From contig NZ_DATBBJ010000078.1 in NCBI RefSeq assembly GCF_036271055.1, positions 1-64,000 of the forward strand: a DNA stretch of 64,000 nt. The letters run 5' to 3'. This document shows positions 1-9,596 of this stretch, in pieces. The notes under the pieces were generated by a model, which worked only from the letters and a program-made list of their open reading frames with translations, did not search any database and was not told where the DNA came from. The translations under genes and the position numbers were made by a program. Position 1 is the first letter of the stretch. The number at the start of each line of letters is the position of its first letter. Source of the DNA: Scandinavium sp036271055. Lineage in GTDB: Bacteria > Pseudomonadota > Gammaproteobacteria > Enterobacterales > Enterobacteriaceae.

Positions 1-1315
1 GACCCTGTAAATAATTCTGTGTAACTGCCACCGTATTAAAGGTGATCGCTCAGGCGGTCACCGAACTCGATAATAAAACGGCTCATCGCCAGCCGCCAGT
101 TCTGGATCGGCATACTCCATTTTTTTGAAGCATCCCTGATCGCCAGATAAATAACTTTTCGCACCGAGTCGTCTGTCGGGAACACTTTGCGCTTTTTGAT
201 AGCCGCACGGATCACGCTGTTCAGCGACTCGATGGCATTCGTGGTGTAGATAGCTTTGCGGATATCGGGCGGATAACCGAAGAACGTATTGAGATTTTCC
301 CAGTGGGCACGCCAGCTTTTGCTGATTTGCGGGTATTTATCGTCCCAGGCTGCCGCGAAGTTATCCAGCGCCATCAGCGCCGCCTCTTCTGTCGGCGCCT
401 GATACACCGTTTTCAGCCCACTGGTGACCGTTTTGTAGTCCTTCCACGACACGTATTTCAGGCTGTTGCGCACCATGTGAATGATGCAAAGCTGGATGTG
501 CGTCTGCGGATACACGCTGTTTATCGCATCCGGGAAGCCTTTCAGACCGTCCACGCAGGCAATCAGGATATCCTGAAGTCCCCGGTTTTTTAGCTCTGTC
601 AGCACACTGAGCCAGAACTTCGCACCTTCGTTTTCAGCCAGCCACATGCCCAGAAGTTCTTTCTGGCCTTCAGTATTAATGCCAAGAGCGAGGAACACCG
701 CTTTGTTTATCACGTTACCGCTTTGACGAACTTTCACCACGATACAGTCAAGATAAACAATGGGATACAGCGCATCCAGGGACCGGTTTTGCCACTCCGT
801 TACCTGCTCTTTGACCGTATCGGTGACTTTAGATATCAGCGTCGGAGACACATCTGCATCGTACATTTCTTTGAAGGTGGCAACGATTTCGCGGGTCGTC
901 ATGCCTTTGGCGTACAGGGACAAAATCTGGCTGTCCATCTGCGTGATACGTGTCTGATTTTTCTTGATTAGCTGCGGTTCAAAGGTATTTTCGCGGTCGC
1001 GTGGCGTAATAAGTTCGATCTCGCCATCGTCGCACAGCAATGTTTTGGACGAGTAGCCATTACGGGTATTCGACCCTGACTTTGGGGCATTTTTTTCATG
1101 CCCGAGGTGTTCAGTCAGCTCTGCATTGAGCGCTGTTTCGACGGTAAGCTTCGTCAGCATGCGGGAAAATGCATTGAGATCGGCTTCGGTTTTAATGCCT
1201 TTAGCCAGTTCAGCCGCAAGAGCTTTAAGTTTCTTTTCGTCCATAATTTGCCTGTCTCCGTGAGTGGAGTGAACATATCAAAAACAGGCAATTACACAAT
1301 TTTAATTACAGTCTC
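1..1315 (-). mobile_element. IS256-family insertion sequence
   Basis: A single mutator-type transposase gene is flanked by imperfect inverted ends. The left end (1-28, reading GACCCTGTAAATAATTCTG) matches the reverse complement of 1288-1315 (GAGACTGTAATTAAAATTG) at most positions, and both continue into a shared TGTGTAA(C/T)TGCC. The left end coincides with the window edge, so a base or two may be missing and a target duplication cannot be checked. The element abuts an open diguanylate cyclase frame on its right. Confidence 0.85.
36..1244 (-). CDS. IS256-family (mutator type) transposase
   Basis: This 402-aa DDE transposase moves the surrounding IS. The catalytic triad is visible as D166 (VYLDCI), D232 (ACVDGLKG) and E339 (TTNAIESLNS). 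The family C-x2-H motif is at 253-256, just after the second Asp. Length is normal for IS256 transposases and the frame has no internal stop, so it is probably functional. The ATG start lies about 70 bp inside the right inverted repeat, as expected for this family. Confidence 0.93.
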   Translation of the reverse strand: MDEKKLKALAAELAKGIKTEADLNAFSRMLTKLTVETALNAELTEHLGHEKNAPKSGSNTRNGYSSKTLLCDDGEIELITPRDRENTFEPQLIKKNQTRITQMDSQILSLYAKGMTTREIVATFKEMYDADVSPTLISKVTDTVKEQVTEWQNRSLDALYPIVYLDCIVVKVRQSGNVINKAVFLALGINTEGQKELLGMWLAENEGAKFWLSVLTELKNRGLQDILIACVDGLKGFPDAINSVYPQTHIQLCIIHMVRNSLKYVSWKDYKTVTSGLKTVYQAPTEEAALMALDNFAAAWDDKYPQISKSWRAHWENLNTFFGYPPDIRKAIYTTNAIESLNSVIRAAIKKRKVFPTDDSVRKVIYLAIRDASKKWSMPIQNWRLAMSRFIIEFGDRLSDHL

Positions 1316-1368
1316 CTTTCCATACCGAAAATTACACGCTCACGCTCTACAGCATCATCGCTTTTTCG

Positions 1369-2301
1369 TTGATCAATATGTACGCCGCTTTTACGTTACG
1401 CGACCGCATCAATGAAGGGCTTTATCAAAAGTGCCTACCGCTTATCGCACTGATATTTGGTGTTTTATGGGCAATTATTTTCTTTAATATGCTGAATGAT
1501 TTTTACCAACCCACGGTAACGATGGTGATCCTGGTGATCATTCTGCTTCCCGCAACCATTACGTTTTATATCTCGCGACTCTTATTGACACTGTTCTGCA
1601 TCCCGATTGTCGTTGCGATGGTGTACGGCGAAATCCTGACTCCATTAAAATTCACGCTACTGCAAGGTCTCGGCACGGCCATTATTCTGATCGTGGTGCT
1701 GTCGGCGCGCTACATCCTGCTGGAGTCCTATCAACGTACACAACGCAGCGAATACGAAAAAAATGTGCTGATTAAAAAGCTGGTCCGGCTTGCCAACTAC
1801 GACACGCTGACCGGGTTATTTAATCGCCACAGCCTGACGGAAGCTTTTGCACGCAACGTGCGTCAACTTGAACAAAACAGCAAGTCGATGTTCCTGATTG
1901 TGCTGGATATTGATTTTTTCAAGCAATACAACGATATGTACGGTCATATCGAGGGGGATAAATGTCTGATTCGCGTGTCACGCTGTATCGAGCAATCCCT
2001 GCGTAAAGCCAGCGATGCGGCGTTTCGTTTCGGGGGGGAAGAGTTTGTCGTTTTGGCGGTATGCGACAACATCCATAACGCAGTGGATATCGGTAAACGC
2101 ATCCAACATGCGCTGGCGAATGCCCGCATTCCGCACAAAGGATCAACGATTAGCGCGCGAGTTACTCTGAGTCAGGGCATTGCACAGTGGCACCCAGAGA
2201 TGACGCTGGAAGCACTGGTCGAATTTGCCGACAAACAGCTTTATCTGGCGAAGCGCCAAGGGCGAAACCGAATCTGTTGGGATAAACACAGCCCGAAATA
2301 A
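1369..2301 (+). CDS. Diguanylate cyclase, 5' end cut off by the IS
   Basis: This is the C-terminal part of a membrane GGDEF protein. About four hydrophobic helices (residues ~24-42, 51-69, 71-87, 98-113) precede a complete GGDEF domain with GGEEF at 222-226, so the catalytic half could still make c-di-GMP. The inhibitory-site motif RxxD is KASD here (216 is the Asp), so product inhibition may be weak. The frame is open leftward through 1306, past the inverted-repeat end at 1315, with no good start before a stop inside the IS (1303-1305). The original gene therefore began further left and was interrupted. Only TTG 1369 or ATG 1378 remain as starts and neither has a clear ribosome site. Probably a broken gene. 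Confidence 0.8.
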   Translation: MINMYAAFTLRDRINEGLYQKCLPLIALIFGVLWAIIFFNMLNDFYQPTVTMVILVIILLPATITFYISRLLLTLFCIPIVVAMVYGEILTPLKFTLLQGLGTAIILIVVLSARYILLESYQRTQRSEYEKNVLIKKLVRLANYDTLTGLFNRHSLTEAFARNVRQLEQNSKSMFLIVLDIDFFKQYNDMYGHIEGDKCLIRVSRCIEQSLRKASDAAFRFGGEEFVVLAVCDNIHNAVDIGKRIQHALANARIPHKGSTISARVTLSQGIAQWHPEMTLEALVEFADKQLYLAKRQGRNRICWDKHSPK

Positions 2302-2535
2302 TCCCACCCTAAACTTTTCGGTTATACCTTACTTTCATAGGTCTATGTACGCTCATGCCGAGCAATAAGACTTGCTGTTAAAAATAATCGCGTTTTCCTC
2401 TCTGTTTTATAAGGCACTTTGTTAAATCTCGTCTACACTTGCCCAATGTAAACATGCGGTTATAAAAAGAAGCATTTCCTAACAGTACGCTTACAAACAC
2501 GGACTCCACTTTTGCACATCTCATGAGGTCAATAA

Positions 2536-4518
2536 ATGAGACTCAATGCCATCGTCACAAGCCTGGCGCTTGCAGGGATACTGACTACCGTAGCACTCCC
2601 TTCCTTCGCAGAGGAAGCTCAAGCCCAGAAAGACGCAACAGCCGCCACCAAACAGGCGAATGATGCCCTTTTACAACAACTGCCTTTCTCCGATAACACC
2701 GATTTTACCAACGCTCATAAAGGCTTTGTCGCCGCGCTTCCACAGGACGTTATCAAAGGCGAACAAGGCAACGTCATCTGGAACCCGCAACAATATTCCT
2801 TCATTAAAGAAGGTGAAAAAGCGCCGGATAGCGTCAACCCAAGCCTGTGGCGTCAATCGCAGCTGATCAACATCAGCGGCCTGTTTGAAGTCACCGACGG
2901 CGTGTACCAGATTCGTAACCTCGATTTGTCCAACATGACCATTATCGAAGGTAAAGAAGGCGTGACCGTGGTTGACCCACTGGTCTCAGCCGAAACCGCG
3001 AAAGTGGGCATGGATCTGTATTTCAAAAACCGCGGTAAAAAACCGGTTGTGGCGGTCATCTACACCCACAGCCACGTTGACCACTACGGCGGCGTGCGCG
3101 GTGTGGTTGACGAAGCTGACGTGAAATCCGGCAAAGTGAAGATTTACGCGCCAGCTGGATTTATGGAAGCCGCCGTGGCTGAAAACATCATGGCTGGTAA
3201 CGTCATGAGCCGCCGCGCCAGCTACATGTACGGCAACCTGCTAAAACCAGACACCAAAGGCCAGGTTGGCGCAGGTCTGGGAACGACGACCTCTGCCGGT
3301 ACGGTAACGCTTATCGCACCGACTAATATCATCGAGAAAGACGGTCAAAAAGAAGTCATTGACGGTCTGACCTATGACTTCATGCTGGCGCCAGGTTCAG
3401 AAGCTCCGTCTGAAATGCTGTGGTACATCGAAGAGAAAAAACTCATCGAAACCGCAGAAGACGTGACTCACACCCTGCACAACACCTATTCCCTGCGCGG
3501 CGCGAAAATCCGTGAACCGCTGCCATGGTCGAAATACATCAACGAAGCCATTGTACGTTGGGGCGATAAAGCTGAAGTCCTGATGGCACAGCACCACTGG
3601 CCAACGTGGGGCAACGACAACATTAATACGTTGTTGAAATCGCAGCGCGATCTGTACCGTTATATTAACGACCAGACATTGCGTATGGCTAACGAAGGTC
3701 TGACCCGCGACGAAATCGCCGCAGATTTCAAACTGCCGCCAAATCTCGCCAATACTTGGGCGAACCGCGGTTACTACGGCTCCGTCAGCCATGACGTCAA
3801 AGCCACCTACGTGCTGTATCTCGGCTGGTTCGATGGCAACCCGGCAACCCTGGATGAACTGCCACCGGAAGAAGCGGCGAAGAAATTCGTTGAGTACATG
3901 GGCGGCGCAGATGCCATCCTGCAAAAAGCGAAAACCGATTACGACCAGGGTAACTACCGCTGGGTCGCTCAGGTGGTCAGCAAAATCGTCTTCGCTGATC
4001 CGAGCAACCAGGCCGCCAAAAATCTGGAAGCGGATGCGCTGGAACAGTTGGGCTATCAGGCCGAATCTGGCCCATGGCGTAACTTCTACCTGACCGGCGC
4101 GCAGGAATTGCGTAATGGCGTGGTGAAAGGTCCGACACCGAACACCGCCAGCCCAGATACCGTGCGTGCAATGACCCCAGAAATGTTCTTCGATTATCTG
4201 GCGGTGCATGTGAATGGTCAGAAAGCGGCGGATGCAAAAGCGGTGCTGAATTTCAACTTCACCGATACCGGCGACAAGTACAAACTTGAGCTGGAAAACG
4301 GGGTGTTGAACCACACCGCCGACGCACAAGCGAGCAACGCGGATGCCACGATCAACCTTTCCCGTGCGACGCTCGACAAAATCGTGCTGAAAGAGGAATC
4401 GTTGCAGGAAGCCAAAGACAAAGGTGACGTTAAAATCACTGGCGACGCTGGCAAACTCGATCTGCTGCTGAACTCAATGGACAAATTTGAGTTCTGGTTC
4501 AACATCGTTACGCCGTAA
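2536..4518 (+). CDS. Alkyl/aryl sulfatase of the YjcS/SdsA1 family
   Basis: This secreted metallo-beta-lactamase-fold enzyme hydrolyses alkyl sulfates such as SDS. A signal peptide is clear (positive n-region, hydrophobic core, cut after PSFA at ~25). The binuclear zinc motif THSHVDH gives H178, H180, D182 and H183. The order is MBL domain (~120-350), helical dimerisation domain (~370-510) and a C-terminal SCP2-like lipid-binding domain (~525-660). The 660-aa length matches E. coli YjcS and Pseudomonas SdsA1. It stands alone, with a 234-bp upstream region and a GC-rich hairpin after the stop. Use of the released alcohol is inferred from the family, not from neighbours. Confidence 0.88.
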   Translation: MRLNAIVTSLALAGILTTVALPSFAEEAQAQKDATAATKQANDALLQQLPFSDNTDFTNAHKGFVAALPQDVIKGEQGNVIWNPQQYSFIKEGEKAPDSVNPSLWRQSQLINISGLFEVTDGVYQIRNLDLSNMTIIEGKEGVTVVDPLVSAETAKVGMDLYFKNRGKKPVVAVIYTHSHVDHYGGVRGVVDEADVKSGKVKIYAPAGFMEAAVAENIMAGNVMSRRASYMYGNLLKPDTKGQVGAGLGTTTSAGTVTLIAPTNIIEKDGQKEVIDGLTYDFMLAPGSEAPSEMLWYIEEKKLIETAEDVTHTLHNTYSLRGAKIREPLPWSKYINEAIVRWGDKAEVLMAQHHWPTWGNDNINTLLKSQRDLYRYINDQTLRMANEGLTRDEIAADFKLPPNLANTWANRGYYGSVSHDVKATYVLYLGWFDGNPATLDELPPEEAAKKFVEYMGGADAILQKAKTDYDQGNYRWVAQVVSKIVFADPSNQAAKNLEADALEQLGYQAESGPWRNFYLTGAQELRNGVVKGPTPNTASPDTVRAMTPEMFFDYLAVHVNGQKAADAKAVLNFNFTDTGDKYKLELENGVLNHTADAQASNADATINLSRATLDKIVLKEESLQEAKDKGDVKITGDAGKLDLLLNSMDKFEFWFNIVTP

Positions 4519-4527
4519 TGTCTGCTC

Positions 4528-4553
4528 TCCCCTGCGGCGATCGCCGCGGGGGA
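4528..4553 (+). terminator. GC-rich hairpin after the sulfatase gene
   Basis: CCCCTGCGGC and GCCGCGGGG form a long stem around GATC, starting about 10 bp after the sulfatase stop. It is followed by AATTTCAC rather than a strong T-run, so termination may be partial. Confidence 0.45.
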
Positions 4554-4655
4554 ATTTCACTCAACATCCTCTTCCCCACTCATTTTGGTGGCTCGTGATT
4601 TTCTGCCATTTCTTTACAATGCACACTCCCCTTTATTTTCTGTTCTCCTGGTCAC

Positions 4656-5624
4656 ATGCACAGCCATTACGATACGTTGAAGGTCGCTCGTCAGGCGACA
4701 ACTGAAGAAATTAAGCGTGCATGGAAGCGCATGTCTTTTCTGCATCATCCGGACCGTTTTCCCGAAGCCGAGCGTCAGAAACAAACCGACATTATCAAAG
4801 CGATCAATGAAGCATGGCGTGTTTTGAGTGATGCCGAATCGCGTCTGCGTTATGACCAGTGGCTTAATGAACAGCAGGCAGCCGATACGCAGAGCACTCG
4901 CCAGAACAGGCAGGAACAGGAGAAGCGTACCGAGCAGGAGTATGCCGATTTCTGGCGTCATGTTGAAACGATGTGGGAAGACGAGTATCAGCTGCAAAAA
5001 CGCAAAGAGGCGTATTTTCGCGAACGTCGGCGTGAAGACTTTAAGCAAGACATGGCGGAGAAGTCTGCGGCAGTAAAATCGTTTATTCATGAAAGCCAGA
5101 TTGTCGATAAAAGCAAATCCGCGCTGCGCCGTCTGTTTAAACTGGCGCTGGTCGCAGGGGCGTTCGTCATCGCAGCCATTGTTATTGCGATGATCCACGA
5201 AGCCACCAAGGGGATTTCGCAAAGCCAGGTGTATGCGGCGAGCAACAGTGCGCCAACTCGCGAAGCACAAGCGGCGGAATTTTATCAGGACGTGAACAAG
5301 AACATCACCCAGGTCAACCAAACGTTGCCCAAGCCTGCCTCAAAAGGCGTGACCTTAGAAAGCTTAGAAGTACAGGCCAGCACCCTGACCTACGTTTTTA
5401 GCGTCAACACCGCGTTCAGCAAAGGCTTTTCAGAAGCCAAACTGAGGCAAAATCTGCTCGATGCGTTTGATCACGGCAATCTGAAAAAAGTCTGCGAGAT
5501 GGGCAATAGCCAACCCGGCGTGCCTGCTGATTTCCACTTTGCTTATCGCTACCAGTACCGCGATCGGACGATAACAGTGAGTTTGCCATTTAGTGAGGCT
5601 TGCCCGGCGGCGTATACCTACTGA
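4656..5624 (+). CDS. Membrane-anchored J-domain protein
   Basis: An N-terminal DnaJ domain (~4-68) has the HPD motif at 31-33, which stimulates DnaK-type ATPases. A charged, Glu/Arg/Gln-rich helical stretch follows (~70-150). One hydrophobic helix (~161-180) would anchor the protein in the inner membrane. The last ~135 residues would be periplasmic and contain two Cys, an arrangement I do not recognise from a named family. It therefore resembles DjlA/DjlB-like J-proteins in logic, but with the J-domain first and the anchor in the middle. The specific partner is unknown. No operon partners are seen; a REP unit follows. Confidence 0.72.
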   Translation: MHSHYDTLKVARQATTEEIKRAWKRMSFLHHPDRFPEAERQKQTDIIKAINEAWRVLSDAESRLRYDQWLNEQQAADTQSTRQNRQEQEKRTEQEYADFWRHVETMWEDEYQLQKRKEAYFRERRREDFKQDMAEKSAAVKSFIHESQIVDKSKSALRRLFKLALVAGAFVIAAIVIAMIHEATKGISQSQVYAASNSAPTREAQAAEFYQDVNKNITQVNQTLPKPASKGVTLESLEVQASTLTYVFSVNTAFSKGFSEAKLRQNLLDAFDHGNLKKVCEMGNSQPGVPADFHFAYRYQYRDRTITVSLPFSEACPAAYTY

Positions 5625-5634
5625 TATCAACCAC

Positions 5635-5663
5635 TGCCCGCGCAAGCGCAGCGCCGCCGGGCA
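5635..5663. repeat. REP palindromic unit
   Basis: GCCCGCGCAAGCGCAGCGCC followed by GCCGGGC has the layout of an enterobacterial repetitive extragenic palindrome. It lies between the converging J-protein and EmrB-like genes. Confidence 0.6.
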
Positions 5664-5670
5664 ACGTAAA

Positions 5671-7212
5671 CTACTCCAGAATCGTTTCGCCCACTTTCTC
5701 AGGCTTCGAGAACAGCAATACCAGCGGCAGCAGAATAAAGCACAGGAACATCATCAGACGGAAATCCTGGTAATAGGCTAATACCGTGGCCTGACGGGTC
5801 ACTTCACCGTTGATAGCCATCAGCCCCGACACCTGATGCAGGTTATACGCGCCCTGCTGCATATCATGCTGTAACGCTTTGTTGAACGGGTTGATGAACC
5901 CGGCAAACACACTATGATTGCGCTGACTTTGTTGCGCCAGATAGGTCGTCACCATCGAAATACCGATACTGCTGCCGATGTTACGGATCAGCGAGTATAG
6001 CGACGTGCCTTCTGTGCGATAAGCCGGAGCCAGCGTTGAGAAGGTCAGTGTTGAAAGCGGCACAAAGGTCAGCCCAATACCGATGCCCTGCACCACGCCT
6101 GAGCTGATAATTTCCCACTGGCTCATCCACATGCTGAACTGGGTCATCTGCCACAGTGAAATCGCCATCACCACCACGCCGAGCGCAATCACATAGCGCA
6201 AATCCACTTTCCCGGCGATCCGTCCGACAATCATCATGCTGAACATGGTGCCGAACCCGCGCGGCGTCATCAGTAGACCGACATCGATAACCGGATAATT
6301 CATAAAGTTCTGCAACAGCGGCGGCATCAGCGCCATGGTCGCCAGCAGAATGATCCCCATCATAAAGCTGAACAACAGCCCGACGACAAAGTTCTTATCG
6401 CGGAAAATACCCGGCTCGATAAACGGTTTTTTGATGGTAAAAATGTGGGCAATAAACAGATAAAACGCCACACCCGCCAGTACCGCTTCGATGATGATTT
6501 CCCCACTGGAAAACCACTCTTTCGACTGACCACGGTCGAGAAACAGTTGCAGGCTGCCGATAGTCACGCTCAGTAAGAAGAAGCCGAGCAAGTCGAATTT
6601 GCGTTTTGCATCCAGCGCCGTTTCACTGACGAAGGCGCTGATACCGAGCCACGCCAGCGCGCCAAACGGAATGTTGATATAGAACACCCAGCGCCAGCTG
6701 TAAAATTCAGTGAGCCAGCCGCCAAGCGCCGGGCCAAGGATTGGCCCCACCATCACGCCCATTCCCCACATCGCCATCGCTGAGCCGTGCTTCTCTTTCG
6801 GCCAGGCATCCAGCATCACCGATTGTGACAGCGGCACCAGGCTTGCGCCAAAAATCCCCTGCAACAGACGGAAAATCACAATTTGATCGAGAGACTGTGC
6901 GGCCCCGCATAGCATGGAAGCGACGGTGAAACCGATAACAGACCACGTAAACAGACGCTTACGCCCGATACGCGCCGCCACAAAACCGGTCAGCGGCATC
7001 GCTATCGCGGCGGCGACGATATAAGAAGTCAGAACCCAGGACGTCTGGTCCTGCGTTGCACCCATCGCGCCCTGCATATGCGGCAGTGCCACGTTGGCGA
7101 TGGTGGTATCCAGCGCCTGCATGATGGTCGCCAGCATCACCGAAAAGGTGATCAGTAACCGTCTGTCGGCAGGACGCTTTTGTGGCAGCGGAGCTGCTAT
7201 CACATCAGACAT
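5671..7212 (-). CDS. EmrB/QacA-type multidrug efflux transporter (DHA2 MFS)
   Basis: This 513-aa, 14-helix proton antiporter of the inner membrane resembles E. coli EmrB (512 aa). N-terminal LDTTIANVALP and the motif-C stretch GPILGPALGG are typical of the DHA2 family. It follows its membrane-fusion partner by 11 bp in the same direction, so the two form one operon that would export drugs with an outer-membrane channel such as TolC. No MarR-type EmrR regulator is adjacent. It is a paralogue-like relative rather than emrB itself, so no symbol is given. Confidence 0.9.
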   Translation of the reverse strand: MSDVIAAPLPQKRPADRRLLITFSVMLATIMQALDTTIANVALPHMQGAMGATQDQTSWVLTSYIVAAAIAMPLTGFVAARIGRKRLFTWSVIGFTVASMLCGAAQSLDQIVIFRLLQGIFGASLVPLSQSVMLDAWPKEKHGSAMAMWGMGVMVGPILGPALGGWLTEFYSWRWVFYINIPFGALAWLGISAFVSETALDAKRKFDLLGFFLLSVTIGSLQLFLDRGQSKEWFSSGEIIIEAVLAGVAFYLFIAHIFTIKKPFIEPGIFRDKNFVVGLLFSFMMGIILLATMALMPPLLQNFMNYPVIDVGLLMTPRGFGTMFSMMIVGRIAGKVDLRYVIALGVVVMAISLWQMTQFSMWMSQWEIISSGVVQGIGIGLTFVPLSTLTFSTLAPAYRTEGTSLYSLIRNIGSSIGISMVTTYLAQQSQRNHSVFAGFINPFNKALQHDMQQGAYNLHQVSGLMAINGEVTRQATVLAYYQDFRLMMFLCFILLPLVLLFSKPEKVGETILE

Positions 7213-7223
7213 ATTCTGCCTCC

Positions 7224-8240
7224 TCAGGATTCGTTGTTGTTGCTGACCTGGGTATCAATTTTGATGTTGGCGCTTAACCCCGCACGCAATTGCGGCTGGT
7301 TGGCATCGGTTTGCAGACGAATGCGAACTGGCACACGCTGTGTCACTTTCACCCAGTTGCCGGTGGCATTTTCTGCCGGAATAACCGAATACTCAGCCCC
7401 CGTTGCTGGACTGATACTGCTCACTTTGCCGTGCCACACCACGCCCGGCGCATAATCGACGGTGATTTCAGCGCTTTCATTATCACGGATGTGGGTCAGA
7501 TCTTTTTCGGTAAAGTTGGCTTCAACATACAAATTGCTGTCAGACACCAGCAGCATCGCAGTTGTCCCGTTCTGCAAATATTCCCCGGTTTGCAAAACTT
7601 TGGTGATATGGCCGGAAGACGGCGCATATTCGTTAACGTGCGAGAGATTGTTTTTCGCGGTATTCAATTCAGCCAGCGCTTTTTTATAACGCGGATGTTT
7701 CTCAACCGGCAACGCAATATCGCCGCCGAAGCTATCAGCCACTTCCTGCAATTGCGTTTGCAACATATTCACTTCCAACGCCATTAACAGGCTTTTCTGG
7801 TGTGCACCGTCAAGATCGGACGCCGACACGTAGCCCGGGCCGCTCAGACGATGCAAACGCCCTTCTTCACGCTGCGCATAGGCATACTGACTTTTTGACA
7901 CCGCGATATTCGCCAGCTTGCTTTTATATTGCGATTTAATGGTGTTTAGATCGATAACCGTATTATTTAATTCAGACTTGGCCTGCGCTACCGCTAATTC
8001 ATAGGGTTTGGGATCGACGCTAAATAACAGGTCGCCTTTATTCACGTGCTGATTTTCTTTTACCGCCACCTGTAATACACGCCCAGGCACTTCCGCGCTA
8101 ATAGCGGTTTTATCCGCTTTAACGTAAGCATTATCTGTTTCTACATATCGGCCACTGGTCATATATAACCAGCCACCCGCAGCGACACCCAGAGTCGGAA
8201 CCACGAGCAATAAGACAAAACGCAGCTTTTTAATATTCAT
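7224..8240 (-). CDS. EmrA/HlyD-family membrane fusion protein
   Basis: This 338-aa periplasmic adaptor links the EmrB-like pump to an outer-membrane channel. One signal anchor (~6-27) is followed by the family motif ETDNAYVKA, a biotinyl-lipoyl half-motif (~45-75), a helical hairpin (~80-200) with the second lipoyl half around 205-225, and a C-terminal beta-barrel. It is shorter than E. coli EmrA (390 aa), mainly in the cytoplasmic tail and hairpin. It is first in the operon with the pump. Confidence 0.9.
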   Translation of the reverse strand: MNIKKLRFVLLLVVPTLGVAAGGWLYMTSGRYVETDNAYVKADKTAISAEVPGRVLQVAVKENQHVNKGDLLFSVDPKPYELAVAQAKSELNNTVIDLNTIKSQYKSKLANIAVSKSQYAYAQREEGRLHRLSGPGYVSASDLDGAHQKSLLMALEVNMLQTQLQEVADSFGGDIALPVEKHPRYKKALAELNTAKNNLSHVNEYAPSSGHITKVLQTGEYLQNGTTAMLLVSDSNLYVEANFTEKDLTHIRDNESAEITVDYAPGVVWHGKVSSISPATGAEYSVIPAENATGNWVKVTQRVPVRIRLQTDANQPQLRAGLSANIKIDTQVSNNNES

Positions 8241-8380
8241 GTGCAGGTCTCTTTATTTATTGGCGATAGACACGTCGAAAAAGGAGCAAAGGGAAGTGCA
8301 GACGACCCGCGCGACAGACGGGCTTCGTCAAAGTGAAGTGTTCAGGTATCACCGGAATTATTGATACGACAAATATACTT

Positions 8381-8408
8381 AGCCTGCTTATGATAAACTA
8401 AGCAGGCT
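8381..8408 (-). terminator. Perfect inverted repeat after the LacI-type gene
   Basis: AGCCTGCTTA and TAAGCAGGCT form a 10-bp perfect stem with an 8-nt loop, 19 bp beyond the stop of the LacI-type gene. Read leftward it is followed by AAGTATATTT, a weak T-rich tail. It may instead be an operator for the EmrAB-like operon, whose start is at 8240. Confidence 0.5.
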
Positions 8409-8426
8409 GTGCTATTCGGGGTTTAT

Positions 8427-9440
8427 TTATAAATTTGCGAGGCTGGAACGTCTTATTTTCAGACGTCCCGCAAGGGTTAAATGCGTAGCGGTATCTTCTG
8501 CATGACAGAGATATTCCACCGCCAGTCTACCCAGTTCACCATAAGGCAACTGAATACTTGTCAACGGCGGCGTCATTTGTTCCGATATTTTTTGATCGTC
8601 ATAACCGGCGACCAGAATATCGTCCGGCACCCGCACGCCGTTTGCCGACAACGCCTGATAGCAGCCAACGGCCAGCCAGTCGCTGGCGCAGAAAATCGCA
8701 TCGGGGCGTACATCCAGCGCCAGCAGCGCAACGGTGGCCTGATAGGATTCATTAAACTGCCAGTTGGTTTGTTGCACCCACTCTGGCTGTGGCGCGATCC
8801 CCGCTTGGGTTAGCGCAGCGTGATAACCCGCCAAACGCTGACGGGTCGCCTCCATCCAGCTTTCGCCCGCGATATGCGCAATGCGCTTCGCGCCTTGGCC
8901 GATCAGGTGGCGCGTCAGTTGAAAGGCGTTGGCGTAGTCATCCGGCACGAACGATGGCAGCAGCGGAGAATCAGGGTCACGCTGATTGAGCAGCACCAGC
9001 GGCAAATCGGTGCAGTCCTGGAAAGCGGTCATGTCGACTATCGTCGTCACCGGCGAGGCCAGAATGATGCCCACACAATTCCGTTTTTCGAGCTGGCGAA
9101 TGATGTTCAGCGCCAGCTCATTGTCGTCACCGTAATCGTACACCGTGAGCAACACTTCATTGCGCCACGCGGCTTCCCGCGCCTGGCTTATCGCATCAAC
9201 GAACGGATCGTAACTTTGCAGGGAGCTTATCAGCAGTGCGATTTCTTCCTGATTGCGCGGCGAATGGATCGCAGGCAGACGGTCATAGCCCAACTCGCCC
9301 GCCACCGCGATCACTTTTTGCCGGGTTTCTTCGCTGAGTTTGATATTGCGTGACTGATTGAGCACCAGCGACACCGTCGCCTGGGAAACCCCGGCAGCGC
9401 GCGCGATGTCGTTCATCGTGACCTTATTTTTCCGCTTCAT
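8427..9440 (-). CDS. LacI-family transcriptional regulator of the glycoside locus
   Basis: This 337-aa repressor has an N-terminal helix-turn-helix (VTMNDIARAAGVSQATVSLV) plus hinge, then a periplasmic-binding-protein-like sensor domain. The start at 9440 (MKRKNK) is chosen over an ATG 21 bp upstream because GCAGGGA sits just before it and the HTH then begins at the usual distance. It is divergent from a glycosidase-transporter pair and very probably controls it with a sugar inducer. A palindrome at 9597-9614 is a candidate operator. Confidence 0.9.
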   Translation of the reverse strand: MKRKNKVTMNDIARAAGVSQATVSLVLNQSRNIKLSEETRQKVIAVAGELGYDRLPAIHSPRNQEEIALLISSLQSYDPFVDAISQAREAAWRNEVLLTVYDYGDDNELALNIIRQLEKRNCVGIILASPVTTIVDMTAFQDCTDLPLVLLNQRDPDSPLLPSFVPDDYANAFQLTRHLIGQGAKRIAHIAGESWMEATRQRLAGYHAALTQAGIAPQPEWVQQTNWQFNESYQATVALLALDVRPDAIFCASDWLAVGCYQALSANGVRVPDDILVAGYDDQKISEQMTPPLTSIQLPYGELGRLAVEYLCHAEDTATHLTLAGRLKIRRSSLANL

Positions 9441-9596
9441 GTCCCTGCCCCACGGTCTCAAGAATCAACATCATACCTGCCCGCTCCGCATTTCGGCAGC
9501 GCTGTGCGTCATCGGTCACGTTTCTCTCGGCTGGATAGCTCAACTTTGTGACGGTTATCGCTTTTTCGCACAGCGGCCTTTGCTCATTTACCCGCC

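Noticed and set aside
3397..4329. 310-codon open frame antisense to the sulfatase gene
   Set aside because: It is a shadow of a high-GC coding strand; residues show no domain or signal and there is no ribosome site.
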